From Flavobacterium luteolum (lineage in GTDB: Bacteria > Bacteroidota > Bacteroidia > Flavobacteriales > Flavobacteriaceae), in assembly GCF_027111275.1 (NCBI RefSeq), contig NZ_CP114286.1:806001-870000 (forward strand): a DNA stretch of 64,000 bases, read 5' to 3'. Position numbers and translations under genes: made by a program. Below, piece after piece: positions 9,255 through 18,304 of this stretch (position 1 is its first letter; each line of letters opens with the position of its first letter). The notes below the pieces were generated by a model. It searched no databases. It saw only the letters and a program-made list of their open reading frames with translations, and was not told the DNA's origin.

Positions 9255-9349
9255 AAGTAATCCGCTATACAAACTAAATTGCTTACTAATTCAAAATAAC
9301 TATTTGATAGGGAAATACAAATTAAACTCTAGTAAATAAAGGGGTCAGA

Positions 9350-12166
9350 TTATTTTAATGGTTTAAAAACTACTTCATAAGAATCTGCTTTGTTCAAAAA
9401 TGAATTAGCAAATTCCTGAATGTCTTTGGCAGTGATGCTTTTTACAATATCAACATAATTTTTAGGGTCATTCATATCGTAAGCATTCTCAAAATAGTTA
9501 TAAATCAAGTTCATGCTGTAACTGTTGAAGTTTTTGCTGTCTTCTCTCGATTTCAAATAGTTTGTTCTTGTTTTCTCAATGTCTTCAGCAGCGATTTCTC
9601 CTTTCTTGATTTTATCAATTTCCTGATACACAATTGGCAGTAAATGTTCTACTTTGTCGGCATCGCAATCAAAATTAATCTGAAGATTTCCCTTTGAAAT
9701 TGGAAGTTTATCCATAGTTCCTCTTACTTGTGCACCATAAGTTCCGCCTTCTTTTTCGCGAAGACTTTCAGTATAACGTAAAGTCAGCACATCACTTAAA
9801 TACGAAACCAAAATTCTATTTCTTTGAGAAAAAGCAAGATCTTTTAAAAAGGAAATTCGAACAGAACTTTTTGGTGTTTCCATTTTGATGAAAACATCTC
9901 TATCAATTTTATTTGATGTCCATTTCGGAATGTCTGTTTTAAATTTTTCTTTACGTTTAATTCCGTTTATACTCGCAATATATTTTTCTAACAAAGGTTT
10001 TAAAACTTCTGGCGTAACATCTCCAACAATATAAAATTCAAAGTTTGAAACATCTGCAAAACGATCCAAATAGAAAGCTTTCATTTTATCAAAAGATAAA
10101 TCATCGATAAATTTTTGATTCAATGGCAGAATTCTTGGATTGTTTTTCCCGTAAACCACATCCATTAAACTGTCTCCCATTTTTGCATTGATATCATTTG
10201 CCCTGTTTTTAAGCGAATTTTCTAATCTTTGCTTCATAAGCGCATACATCTGATTATCAAATCTTGGCTGCACAAAACGCAAATGAACCAATTGCATCAT
10301 TGTTTCGATATCTTTTGCATTTGCCCATGCCGTAACAGTCTCTTTCAAAGAGCCTACATCTACAGAAGAGCCAGCAATTTTTCCCTTTAAAACTTTTGTC
10401 AAATCAACATTTGACAGCTCACCAACTCCAGACATTAGAGCTAATTCGCTTGCGCGACTAACTGATGGTAAATCTTGAGATTCATACAAAGAAGATCCTC
10501 CAAAACTTTCACCTTTCAGATCTACTTGCTTCTTGTTTTTATCGGCAAATTTATAATGCACTTTTACGCCATTGCTCAATACAAAAGTGGTAGCATCAAT
10601 TGCCGTTTCTTTTTTCTCTGAAACAATTTTTCCTGAATTGATTTTCAGATTTCCTAAAAGAGTTTTTCCTTCAAAAGTATCCACATAAGGTTGTAACGAA
10701 GCATCGTTTTCGGCTTTCTGAATAATATCAAAAGCTTTTTCTTGAGTTAAGTTATTCTCGTTTTCTACACCTGTAACCGCTACAACACGATTTTGTGCCG
10801 TATATAATTTACTGATTTGCTCTTGAAGAATTTTGGTGTCCACATTTTTCAAAATGTTTTTTACCATTTCAAATTCAGCTTTAGGATCGGCAATAACTTC
10901 GTGATTTAGATAATCATCCTTCACCATTCCGATAACATCCTTATGCGAAATCTCATTTAGTTTTTCTAAATAATTTTCGTAACCCGAAATGTTTTCTGTA
11001 ACCGCTCTTTCAATTTCTCCTTTAGAAAAACCAAATTTGTACGCACGAACCCATTCATTCATGACCATTGCAAAAGCTTCGGCTTGTTTTTCTGGTTTTG
11101 GCGAAACATTCAAAATCCAGACATCATTCAAACGGGAAAAATTTTGGTATCCAATTGAGGCACTTTTAAATGGGCATTCTTGTTTCTGTGCCATTTCTAC
11201 CAAACGATTATTTAGGATAGAAAAAGCAAGACTTCTTTGAGTAGATTTTTCTAATTCGGCATAAGTATTTGTTGATTTTTCAGCCGTATGACGAATCATA
11301 TAACTAATGTTTGAAGCCGAAATTTCTTTGTCTAAAGCCAGTTTAAAAGTTGGTTCTGTTCTTTCTGGAATCGCGATTTCAAAACGCTTTTTAGGATTTA
11401 CTGGCGTCGGAATATCTGCAAAAAGTTTCTTGATTTTTGCTTCAATTTCGTCTGCGTTAATATCTCCTACAATTGCGATTGCCTGCAAATCTGGACGATA
11501 CCAATCTTTATAAAAATCTTTTAAAACTTGATATTTAAAGTTCTTTACAATATCCATATCGCCAATCGGCATGCGATCTGCATAAAGCGAATTATTGTAA
11601 TAATAAGGCGCTAACTGATTGTAAATTCTAGCTCTTGCATTTTGTCTCGTACGCCATTCTTCGGTAATTACACCGCGTTCGGCATCAATTTCTTCATTTG
11701 TAAGCGATAAGAAATTAGACCAATCGTGCAAAACCAGCAAACAAGTATCGACAACTCCGCCATCTTTTGATGGAATATTGTCTAGGTTGTAAACCGTTTC
11801 GTCTGTGCTTGTGTACGCGTTGATATTTCTTCCGAAAACAGCACCTTGTTTTTGAAGCGTATTCAGAATTCCTTTTCCTTCAAAATTTTTCGTTCCGTTA
11901 AACGCCATGTGTTCTAAGAAATGCGCCAGACCTTTTTGCTGGTCGTTTTCTAAAATCGAACCAACGTTTTGAATGATATAATAACTTGCCGTATTTTTAT
12001 TGACATCTGTCGGATAAATATAATACGTCATTCCGTTTGGCAGCAATCCTTTTTTTATTTTTTGGTTGACTGCAATCGGATCTGTTGCTTTAAAGTTTTG
12101 CGCTTGCGCGAAAGTTAAACTTCCGATAAAAAGCAGTAAAACTGATATTTTTTTGCTGTATTTCAT
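9350..12166 (-). CDS. M16 family zinc metalloprotease (pitrilysin/insulinase type)
   Basis: 938 residues, with a signal peptide (LLLFIGSLTFAQAQ) placing it in the periplasm. The inverted zinc motif HFLEH is at residues 82-86 (GLAHFLEHMAFNG), and the third ligand region ERGVITEEW follows about 70 residues later. The C-terminal half is a second, non-catalytic M16 domain, as in full-length family members. M16 enzymes trap and cut unfolded peptides. As the last gene of the SusC/SusD operon it could degrade peptides brought in by the receptor. It lies 11 bp after the TlpA-type gene. The substrate is inferred only. Confidence 0.9.
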   Translation of the reverse strand: MKYSKKISVLLLFIGSLTFAQAQNFKATDPIAVNQKIKKGLLPNGMTYYIYPTDVNKNTASYYIIQNVGSILENDQQKGLAHFLEHMAFNGTKNFEGKGILNTLQKQGAVFGRNINAYTSTDETVYNLDNIPSKDGGVVDTCLLVLHDWSNFLSLTNEEIDAERGVITEEWRTRQNARARIYNQLAPYYYNNSLYADRMPIGDMDIVKNFKYQVLKDFYKDWYRPDLQAIAIVGDINADEIEAKIKKLFADIPTPVNPKKRFEIAIPERTEPTFKLALDKEISASNISYMIRHTAEKSTNTYAELEKSTQRSLAFSILNNRLVEMAQKQECPFKSASIGYQNFSRLNDVWILNVSPKPEKQAEAFAMVMNEWVRAYKFGFSKGEIERAVTENISGYENYLEKLNEISHKDVIGMVKDDYLNHEVIADPKAEFEMVKNILKNVDTKILQEQISKLYTAQNRVVAVTGVENENNLTQEKAFDIIQKAENDASLQPYVDTFEGKTLLGNLKINSGKIVSEKKETAIDATTFVLSNGVKVHYKFADKNKKQVDLKGESFGGSSLYESQDLPSVSRASELALMSGVGELSNVDLTKVLKGKIAGSSVDVGSLKETVTAWANAKDIETMMQLVHLRFVQPRFDNQMYALMKQRLENSLKNRANDINAKMGDSLMDVVYGKNNPRILPLNQKFIDDLSFDKMKAFYLDRFADVSNFEFYIVGDVTPEVLKPLLEKYIASINGIKRKEKFKTDIPKWTSNKIDRDVFIKMETPKSSVRISFLKDLAFSQRNRILVSYLSDVLTLRYTESLREKEGGTYGAQVRGTMDKLPISKGNLQINFDCDADKVEHLLPIVYQEIDKIKKGEIAAEDIEKTRTNYLKSREDSKNFNSYSMNLIYNYFENAYDMNDPKNYVDIVKSITAKDIQEFANSFLNKADSYEVVFKPLK

Positions 12167-12177
12167 AAAGCTATTAA

Positions 12178-13560
12178 TTAACCTTTCAATAATTTATCCA
12201 GTTGCTCTCTCAACTCTGGATTTGACGGACGAAGTGCATCTGCATTGATAATATTTCCTTTTGGATCAAACAATAAAAATCTCGGAATTGCATTTACATC
12301 ATAATTCTTAGCCACATCAGAACTAAAATCTTTATCAGCCATTAGCTGAATTCCTTTTAATTGTTCTTTGGTAACATAATCTTTCCATTTTTGTGCATCC
12401 TTTGGTTTATCTAACGAAAGGCTTACAAAAACAATATTTTTTCCGTGATAATCTTCTTCGATTTTTTTCATGTGAGGAATCTCAGCTTTACAAGGTCCGC
12501 ACCAAGTTGCCCATAAATCGATGTACACAAATTTACCTTTAAAATCTGAAAACGATACTGGTTTATTGTTAATGTCATTGTATGTAAAATCTAAACCTTT
12601 CTGCCCTACATTTTTATGCAATACTTTTTCATATTCTACTAAAAATGCTTTGCTCGCATCAGAAATCATGAAAGGTTTAATGCTTGGCGCAATTTTTTCG
12701 TATTCTTCAATTTTCATTCTTGAAGTTGCCACTTCTTCACGAAGGTACGCATCCTTTAAAGCTGGATCAGTAATATGCGTAATCGATTCTGTTAAATCTA
12801 TGCGTTTTGGTGCCGCACCGCTATTAACGCTTACGTAGAAAAAATAATTTGTCATTAAAGAAACTCCATTTGCTAATTTTAACAAATCTGGATCTGTAAA
12901 TTTCTTGTCTGTCTGCCATGTTTTAATCACTGCTGGACGATCGTCTTTGTCAGGAAATGCAGTTCTTGGCATTCTGAAAAAAGTATACGTTAGTTCTTCT
13001 ACATCTGTTGCAACAGCTAATTTTAATAATTTATTGAAATTGGCATCTTTTGTTTTAATAGATTTTGAAAATTCATCTGCTTTAGCCACTCCTTTATCAA
13101 TGAAAGGGTAAAATTCTACATAGGTTACATTTCCTCCTAATCTAGCGAAAGGAGCAAAATCGTTGTAAATTTCGTTTGCTTTTTGCACCAAAGCATTTTG
13201 TCCGATGTTCTTTCCGCTTAAAAAATAATTTTCTTTATTGATAACCAGATTAAGATCTAATTTAGGTTCTAGATACAAACGAATTAATTGGTTTCTGCTT
13301 TTAAATTGACCATAATCTACATAATAAAAGCCAGCAGCTGAAACTGGTGCCATAAAGCCGAATTCCCCCAGCGAATTGACTTTTGCAGTAGCCGCAACGG
13401 CTGGCTTTCCATCTTCAACATTGTAAAGCGTAACTTCTTTTGCTTTGAAATCTGGAATTGAAATTGTTCCTCTAATTACTGCGTATTCTGAAAGGTTTGC
13501 AGCAAAACTCATTTGAACTGTTAGGAAAGTTAAAATGAAATAAAAAATGTGTTTTTTCAT
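12178..13560 (-). CDS. TlpA-like periplasmic thioredoxin-fold protein
   Basis: 460 residues with a signal peptide (MKKHIFYFILTFLTVQMSFA). The first 320 residues include a beta-rich DUF4369-like region and helical spacer. The C-terminal 140 residues are a thioredoxin/AhpC-TSA domain with the active site WATWCGPC near residue 350, followed by the cis-proline segment AIPRFLLF. It should reduce disulphides of exported proteins and probably draws electrons from a DsbD-type protein. It lies in the operon between the aspartyl protease (27 bp upstream) and the M16 protease (11 bp downstream). Confidence 0.88.
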   Translation of the reverse strand: MKKHIFYFILTFLTVQMSFAANLSEYAVIRGTISIPDFKAKEVTLYNVEDGKPAVAATAKVNSLGEFGFMAPVSAAGFYYVDYGQFKSRNQLIRLYLEPKLDLNLVINKENYFLSGKNIGQNALVQKANEIYNDFAPFARLGGNVTYVEFYPFIDKGVAKADEFSKSIKTKDANFNKLLKLAVATDVEELTYTFFRMPRTAFPDKDDRPAVIKTWQTDKKFTDPDLLKLANGVSLMTNYFFYVSVNSGAAPKRIDLTESITHITDPALKDAYLREEVATSRMKIEEYEKIAPSIKPFMISDASKAFLVEYEKVLHKNVGQKGLDFTYNDINNKPVSFSDFKGKFVYIDLWATWCGPCKAEIPHMKKIEEDYHGKNIVFVSLSLDKPKDAQKWKDYVTKEQLKGIQLMADKDFSSDVAKNYDVNAIPRFLLFDPKGNIINADALRPSNPELREQLDKLLKG

Positions 13561-13587
13561 TGTTTCTTTGTTTTTTGGTTGATAGTT

Positions 13588-15060
13588 TTAAATTGAAATT
13601 CTCATGGATTGATCGCCTTGTTCGATAATAAAATCTTTGCTTTCTTTAGTTTCTTTCAGCTTTTTAAGATTTTCAGGATTCAATAAATCTTTGGCTTCAA
13701 AATCATTGATTTGTGTGACTTTTGCGCCAATTTTGACTTTCTTCAAATCTTCATTTTCCTGATCGATAATTCTTTTTACTAGAAGATTCTGGTTTTCGTC
13801 AAAATCTAAAATAAGTCCGCTCAAATAGATAGAAGACGCTTTTTTGAAACTTTTATTAGGTTCGAGATAAACGGTTTTATCCAATAAATTGATTGTAAAA
13901 TTGAATCGTCTGATCAAGTCAATTCCAAGAGAACCATCGGCGAAAGCCCAGTTTTTATTAGCTTCGTCATATTCTTGCAAGGCAATTGTTACGTTGGGAA
14001 AATTGTTCCCGTTTATGGCAACATTTGGAATGGCTCCTCCCACAATTTTGGTTTGTTTTCCCAAACTATAATTGACTGACGAATATTCGGTTTTTAAGCT
14101 TGCTTCGAGATTATTTTTATGATTAAAAGGTCCATAAGCAATTAAATCGTAACCTGCTCCAGTATCAAAAGTGAAACTGCCTTCGACTGTTTTTTTATCC
14201 TCAAAAGTCAGATTCATTTTTACTACCGGAAGTCCCGATTTATAATCAAAAACTAATGGTTTTGCTTTTCCCCAATACTTAAAATTTCCGAAATTGTACA
14301 AGTCAATCGTCATCGTATCAAAATTGACAGAAGTGATAAAATTGCGAAGCAGGTTTGCACCAAACAATCCGTCGTAAACCCCATGTTTCGGAAAAATAAC
14401 CAAGCCTTGATTTTTCAGAACCTGATCGCCAATATAAATGGTATTGTCTGCCGAATACTGCACTTGCTGACTTCCGCCAACTACAGAAGCCGATTTGCTT
14501 TTGGTAACGACAACGCCAGCTTTGTATGCACTATCTGGATTGAGCGCCATTCCGTCGGCACCCGTATCAAAGAGCATTAAAAACTCACGATCGGCTTTGT
14601 TTAATTTTATTTTAAGAGCGATTCCGTTTTCGATAATTTCAAATGGAATGCTTGCTACTTCTTTTACTGCTGCATGTCGATCCACTTTATATAAACCATC
14701 GAAAAAAGTCACGTACAGTATTTTATTTTCTGAGTTGAAAACAATTTGAGACGGCTTTTTTTCTTTTCCATTAAAACAGAAATCTACCAAGACAAATGTT
14801 TCATTTTTAATCGCCACAGATTTTCCAATCTGAATAGAATCTAAAGCTGGAAATGCTTTAAAAATACCATTCAGATAAAATTCGTTTGAAGAAGAATCTC
14901 CAACGCCAACAGTAAATTGCGGCGCCAGAAGATCTTTAATTTCAGCATAACTCTTGTTCTGAAAAGCTTTTTCGAAAGTTTTAATAGATTTCTGAATGTT
15001 GTTTTGAGCATGAATTTTACAGCCAAAAATCAATATTAAAAAGAATAGTATCTTTTTCAT
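13588..15060 (-). CDS. Retropepsin-like aspartyl protease with C-terminal PDZ-like region
   Basis: 490 residues with an N-terminal signal peptide (LFFLILIFGCKIHA). There are two aspartyl protease motifs, LFDTGADGMAL and TFDTGAGYDL, about 130 residues apart, so both halves of a pepsin-like fold appear to be in one chain. The C-terminus (KVKIGAKVTQINDFEA) looks like a PDZ domain, as in many Bacteroidota aspartyl proteases. It is predicted to be periplasmic. It sits 5 bp after the thioredoxin gene in the SusCD operon, which fits a role in handling a peptide substrate. Confidence 0.82.
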   Translation of the reverse strand: MKKILFFLILIFGCKIHAQNNIQKSIKTFEKAFQNKSYAEIKDLLAPQFTVGVGDSSSNEFYLNGIFKAFPALDSIQIGKSVAIKNETFVLVDFCFNGKEKKPSQIVFNSENKILYVTFFDGLYKVDRHAAVKEVASIPFEIIENGIALKIKLNKADREFLMLFDTGADGMALNPDSAYKAGVVVTKSKSASVVGGSQQVQYSADNTIYIGDQVLKNQGLVIFPKHGVYDGLFGANLLRNFITSVNFDTMTIDLYNFGNFKYWGKAKPLVFDYKSGLPVVKMNLTFEDKKTVEGSFTFDTGAGYDLIAYGPFNHKNNLEASLKTEYSSVNYSLGKQTKIVGGAIPNVAINGNNFPNVTIALQEYDEANKNWAFADGSLGIDLIRRFNFTINLLDKTVYLEPNKSFKKASSIYLSGLILDFDENQNLLVKRIIDQENEDLKKVKIGAKVTQINDFEAKDLLNPENLKKLKETKESKDFIIEQGDQSMRISI

Positions 15061-15065
15061 TTCGA

Positions 15066-15935
15066 TTACTTGTGTGAAGCCGACGGATTAACTACCACTT
15101 TTTCTACTCCAAAATCTTTCAGTAAAATACCCGAATATTTTGTGAATTCTTCTGGCGTATAGAGTTCTTTAGATTCATTTACTAATTCTGTAAATCCTTT
15201 TAAATCGTTCTTTTTTTCGAATTCTTTTTTCTTGCGCTGTAAAATGGAAAATACGTGTGTTGTCACATTCCATGTTCCGTAATCTTTCGCCAGTTTTTTA
15301 CTATTGAAAAGAAATGCATCATCATATTGTTTTCCAACTCGCAATCCAGTAACAATTACAAAAGAAATTTCATCAGAAGGATCTTTAGATTTTAAATATG
15401 TATCGATAACCTCAAAAGGAACATTTCTTTTTCCGTTTAAATACGCTTGTTTGTAAAAATCAGGATAATCATTTTCATTGATTTCAGGACTATACTTTTT
15501 GAATATTCCTTTTTTGGCTGCGTCTTTTGCGTTTTGAAGTAAGGCTGTAAATTGCTCTACGTTGTGAAAACCGCCTGCAATGTCAATTATTTTTCCGTCG
15601 CCATTCATCAATAAAAAAGTTGGAAAACCAGTAACGCCATATTTCATGCATAGCTTTTTACCGATTTCTTCTTTCAAAATATCTGATTTGAAAGTGACAA
15701 AATCAGCATTTAAAACCGAAGCAACTTTTGGATCTGGAAATACTTCTTTGTCCATTTGTGCGCATGGCATACAGCCTGTAAAATACAAATCGACAAAGAT
15801 TAATTTTTTCTCTGTTTGTGCTTGTTTTTTAGCTTGTTCCCAGCTTTCTTGAGTGGATTGCGCTTGTGCTTTTAAGGCAATAGATGGACAGGCAAGCAGC
15901 AAAACTGCGCTTGCGATTTTAATAAATCGATTCAT
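15066..15935 (-). CDS. Periplasmic thioredoxin family protein
   Basis: 289 residues. A signal peptide (AVLLLACPSIALKAQA) is followed by a thioredoxin-like domain with the redox site FTGCMPCAQMD near residue 57 and the cis-proline region GVTGFPTFLLM. The C-terminal half is helical and matches no domain I recognise. The CMPC site and following MDKEVF resemble the DsbD-gamma/DUF255-like thioredoxins. It is the first gene after the long hairpin at 15952-15990 and is followed within 5 bp by the aspartyl protease. Confidence 0.85.
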   Translation of the reverse strand: MNRFIKIASAVLLLACPSIALKAQAQSTQESWEQAKKQAQTEKKLIFVDLYFTGCMPCAQMDKEVFPDPKVASVLNADFVTFKSDILKEEIGKKLCMKYGVTGFPTFLLMNGDGKIIDIAGGFHNVEQFTALLQNAKDAAKKGIFKKYSPEINENDYPDFYKQAYLNGKRNVPFEVIDTYLKSKDPSDEISFVIVTGLRVGKQYDDAFLFNSKKLAKDYGTWNVTTHVFSILQRKKKEFEKKNDLKGFTELVNESKELYTPEEFTKYSGILLKDFGVEKVVVNPSASHK

Positions 15936-15951
15936 AAAATGTGGTTTTTAG

Positions 15952-15990
15952 AAACCGAATGAAGAATGAGGCTTATTCTTCATTCGGTTT
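15952..15990 (-). promoter_or_regulatory. Long intercistronic hairpin inside the SusCD operon
   Basis: Perfect 16-bp inverted repeat (AAACCGAATGAAGAAT at 15952-15967, complement at 15975-15990) with a 7-base loop. It sits between the PKD-like gene and the thioredoxin gene. There is no strong T-run after it on the minus strand, so it looks more like an RNA processing or stability element, or a weak terminator, than a full stop. Confidence 0.6.
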
Positions 15991-16008
15991 GGTTTTTAGG
16001 TTTTATAA

Positions 16009-17499
16009 TTATCTCACACGATATGCAACATCAACAATTTTGCATAATCCTGAATAACTGTTTTCCAAAATTAAATTTCCGTTTACAGGCGGCACGGTGT
16101 ACAATTCTAATTTTCCTGTTGTACTGTACGAACCGACAATTAATTTACTGATAATCTCTTTTTTCCCTCTTTTGCTGAAACCTAGATAAGTAATTTCTTC
16201 ACTGCCTTTATCTAACATTAATTTTGCAGATTGTGTGCCGCTGTCATATTCATAGACTTTGTTGCCAACTGTATAAAACAAATATCCTGCATCTGGACTT
16301 ACGGCAAATTTTGTTGCTTTGTCTAAATCTGGAGCATTCAGCATTTCTTTATAATAGGTTTGTACCGTACTTGAATTAAAACGAAGCAAATAGAATTTAC
16401 CTGTTGAAATATTCTTTAATACGGCAAAGCTTTCGTTCAAATTAAAATTTGATGTGGTCATATAAACCAGCTCACAGTTTGTATTGTTCCAATCTAATAC
16501 TGTTGCAGAAGCTGTAACAGGAGGCATTGCCGAACAAATTCCTTTTGAAGTGCTGTAACGCAGAAAACGATGTTTTTCGACATCAAAAAAGACAGGAGTT
16601 CCTGCTGACGAACCTTCTGCGATAAAAGGAGCTGCATAGAAAGTTTTAGTTTCAAGATCTACTTTATTTTGCGGCAATCCATATCTAATTTGTAGTGCTC
16701 TATTGTAATAATAAATATCACCATCTTTATACAGTAAATTTTCTGATCCGATAGGGCATTTCATAAAATCTACTGCAAAATTTGTTGGAAAACTTCCACC
16801 AACAGTTTCGTATGCAATATTCATGGTCTGATTCCATTCAAAAGAATCGGGTTCTAATCTTGCTGTTCCAGATTCTGATGCTGTTACATAGATTCCATAA
16901 ATAACACTTCCTGGCAAAGGCCCGCTAAAAGTTTCTACATCTACAGCTTTTCCTTTTAATTTTAATGCAGATCCAGCCGCATCTAATACATCATTTATAA
17001 TACGCGGTTGCGGAATTCCTGGAATTATCGAAACCATATCCAATCGAGCTTTTCCATCTGCATCTCCAACAACCAGCCAGCCTTCATAAATAGAAGAAAC
17101 CACATTTAAGGTAATGATAGGCTGCTGCCAATTAATTCCGGTTACTTTATCCTTAATAAAATAATATAACTCATATTTAGCTGGCGGTAATTTTAAAATA
17201 CCATCCAAGTTTTTGGTTGTAGCAATAGTCGTTCTAGCTTCGATGGCCAATTTCCCAGGATTTAATGCAACCCATTTATATTCATAACGATCAAAATCTG
17301 CTCCATCATCTAGAGTCGGATTTAGTTCTGGAGTAATCTTAAAATAATCTCCCGTGTAAACGGTATATTCTTTTTCAATTCCTGTTACATTAAACTCATT
17401 TATAGCATTATAATCGTAATTTCCTTCATCACTTACACAGCCGTAAGCTAATAAGAGAAGTCCTAGTACAGCTAACTGTATTTTTATATTTTTAAACAT
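16009..17499 (-). CDS. PKD-like family lipoprotein
   Basis: 496 residues. The lipobox LLLLAYGC gives a lipid-anchored protein with the mature N-terminus CVSDEGNYDY. The start of the mature region (EKEYTVYTGDYFKITP, then YEYKWVALNPG) matches the PKD-like family often encoded beside SusD and DUF4843 genes. The C-terminal part looks like a beta-propeller or repeated sheet (FAVSPDAGYLFYTVGN). It is a likely surface lipoprotein of the uptake complex. It lies 29 bp after the DUF4843 gene. Confidence 0.8.
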   Translation of the reverse strand: MFKNIKIQLAVLGLLLLAYGCVSDEGNYDYNAINEFNVTGIEKEYTVYTGDYFKITPELNPTLDDGADFDRYEYKWVALNPGKLAIEARTTIATTKNLDGILKLPPAKYELYYFIKDKVTGINWQQPIITLNVVSSIYEGWLVVGDADGKARLDMVSIIPGIPQPRIINDVLDAAGSALKLKGKAVDVETFSGPLPGSVIYGIYVTASESGTARLEPDSFEWNQTMNIAYETVGGSFPTNFAVDFMKCPIGSENLLYKDGDIYYYNRALQIRYGLPQNKVDLETKTFYAAPFIAEGSSAGTPVFFDVEKHRFLRYSTSKGICSAMPPVTASATVLDWNNTNCELVYMTTSNFNLNESFAVLKNISTGKFYLLRFNSSTVQTYYKEMLNAPDLDKATKFAVSPDAGYLFYTVGNKVYEYDSGTQSAKLMLDKGSEEITYLGFSKRGKKEIISKLIVGSYSTTGKLELYTVPPVNGNLILENSYSGLCKIVDVAYRVR

Positions 17500-17528
17500 C
17501 GCTTTATATTTTAAATTAAAGAATGGTT

Positions 17529-18293
17529 TTATGGAAATAACATTTCTTTTCCGTCTTCCTCATAAATAGTATTGCCATTGGCTTTCTGATCGGCGAGATA
17601 ACGTTTCATAAAACTTGCATAATAGAGCGTTTCAGGAATTGAGAGCCCTGGTGAGCCAGGAGTCTGATTGAACATTTCTGGTTCAAGATTCATAAGCTCG
17701 CACATTAAAAAGAATTTTTTTGCGGTAAATACGCCAAATACAGCCTGCCATCCAATTGGTGTTGATAATTTGTCATTAAATGACAATTTAAAACGAATAT
17801 AGCTTCTAGTTTTCCCAGTAAGAACATTCGTTACCTTAGATTGCATGTTGGTGGTAAAAAATTCATTTTCTTCCAGATTTAATACCATTGTCAGATCTTT
17901 ATCTTTCATATCAGGGGTTCTAAGCACTCTGATAAAAACAGTGTCTAATTCTTTCCCTGCATGCATTACAATATTTTCTGGCAATATAAAATGAGTGCCT
18001 AAAACAGCTGTACTTGTTGGGTCAACTGTAAGTTTAACAGCACGATCTACATCGCTTACTTTTCCTTGCACACGTATCTCAAGAGGATAAATTCTTTCTA
18101 CAACGGCTGCTTTATCCAAACCAAAACTAAAGCCTGTACTGTCTATAAGCGGTCCGTTTTTATATTCTGGAAATATAGCACGCGAGAAATAAATGTTATC
18201 TGTATCTGAGTAAACTTCAATTTCTTCTTTATCACATGATGTCAATCCTAACAGCGATAGAAAAGTGATACTTAAAATCAATATTTTTTTCAT
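17529..18293 (-). CDS. DUF4843 family lipoprotein
   Basis: 254 residues with lipobox LLGLTSC and mature start CDKEEIEVYSD. The sequence NIYFSRAIFPE and later FIRVLRTPDM, with the WQAVFGVFTAKKF stretch, matches the DUF4843 pattern seen in SusC/SusD loci that also carry a PKD-like lipoprotein. The function is unknown. It is presumed to be a surface-exposed accessory binding protein. It begins 11 bp downstream of the SusD stop. Confidence 0.8.
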   Translation of the reverse strand: MKKILILSITFLSLLGLTSCDKEEIEVYSDTDNIYFSRAIFPEYKNGPLIDSTGFSFGLDKAAVVERIYPLEIRVQGKVSDVDRAVKLTVDPTSTAVLGTHFILPENIVMHAGKELDTVFIRVLRTPDMKDKDLTMVLNLEENEFFTTNMQSKVTNVLTGKTRSYIRFKLSFNDKLSTPIGWQAVFGVFTAKKFFLMCELMNLEPEMFNQTPGSPGLSIPETLYYASFMKRYLADQKANGNTIYEEDGKEMLFP

Positions 18294-18304
18294 GATTACT
18301 TTTT

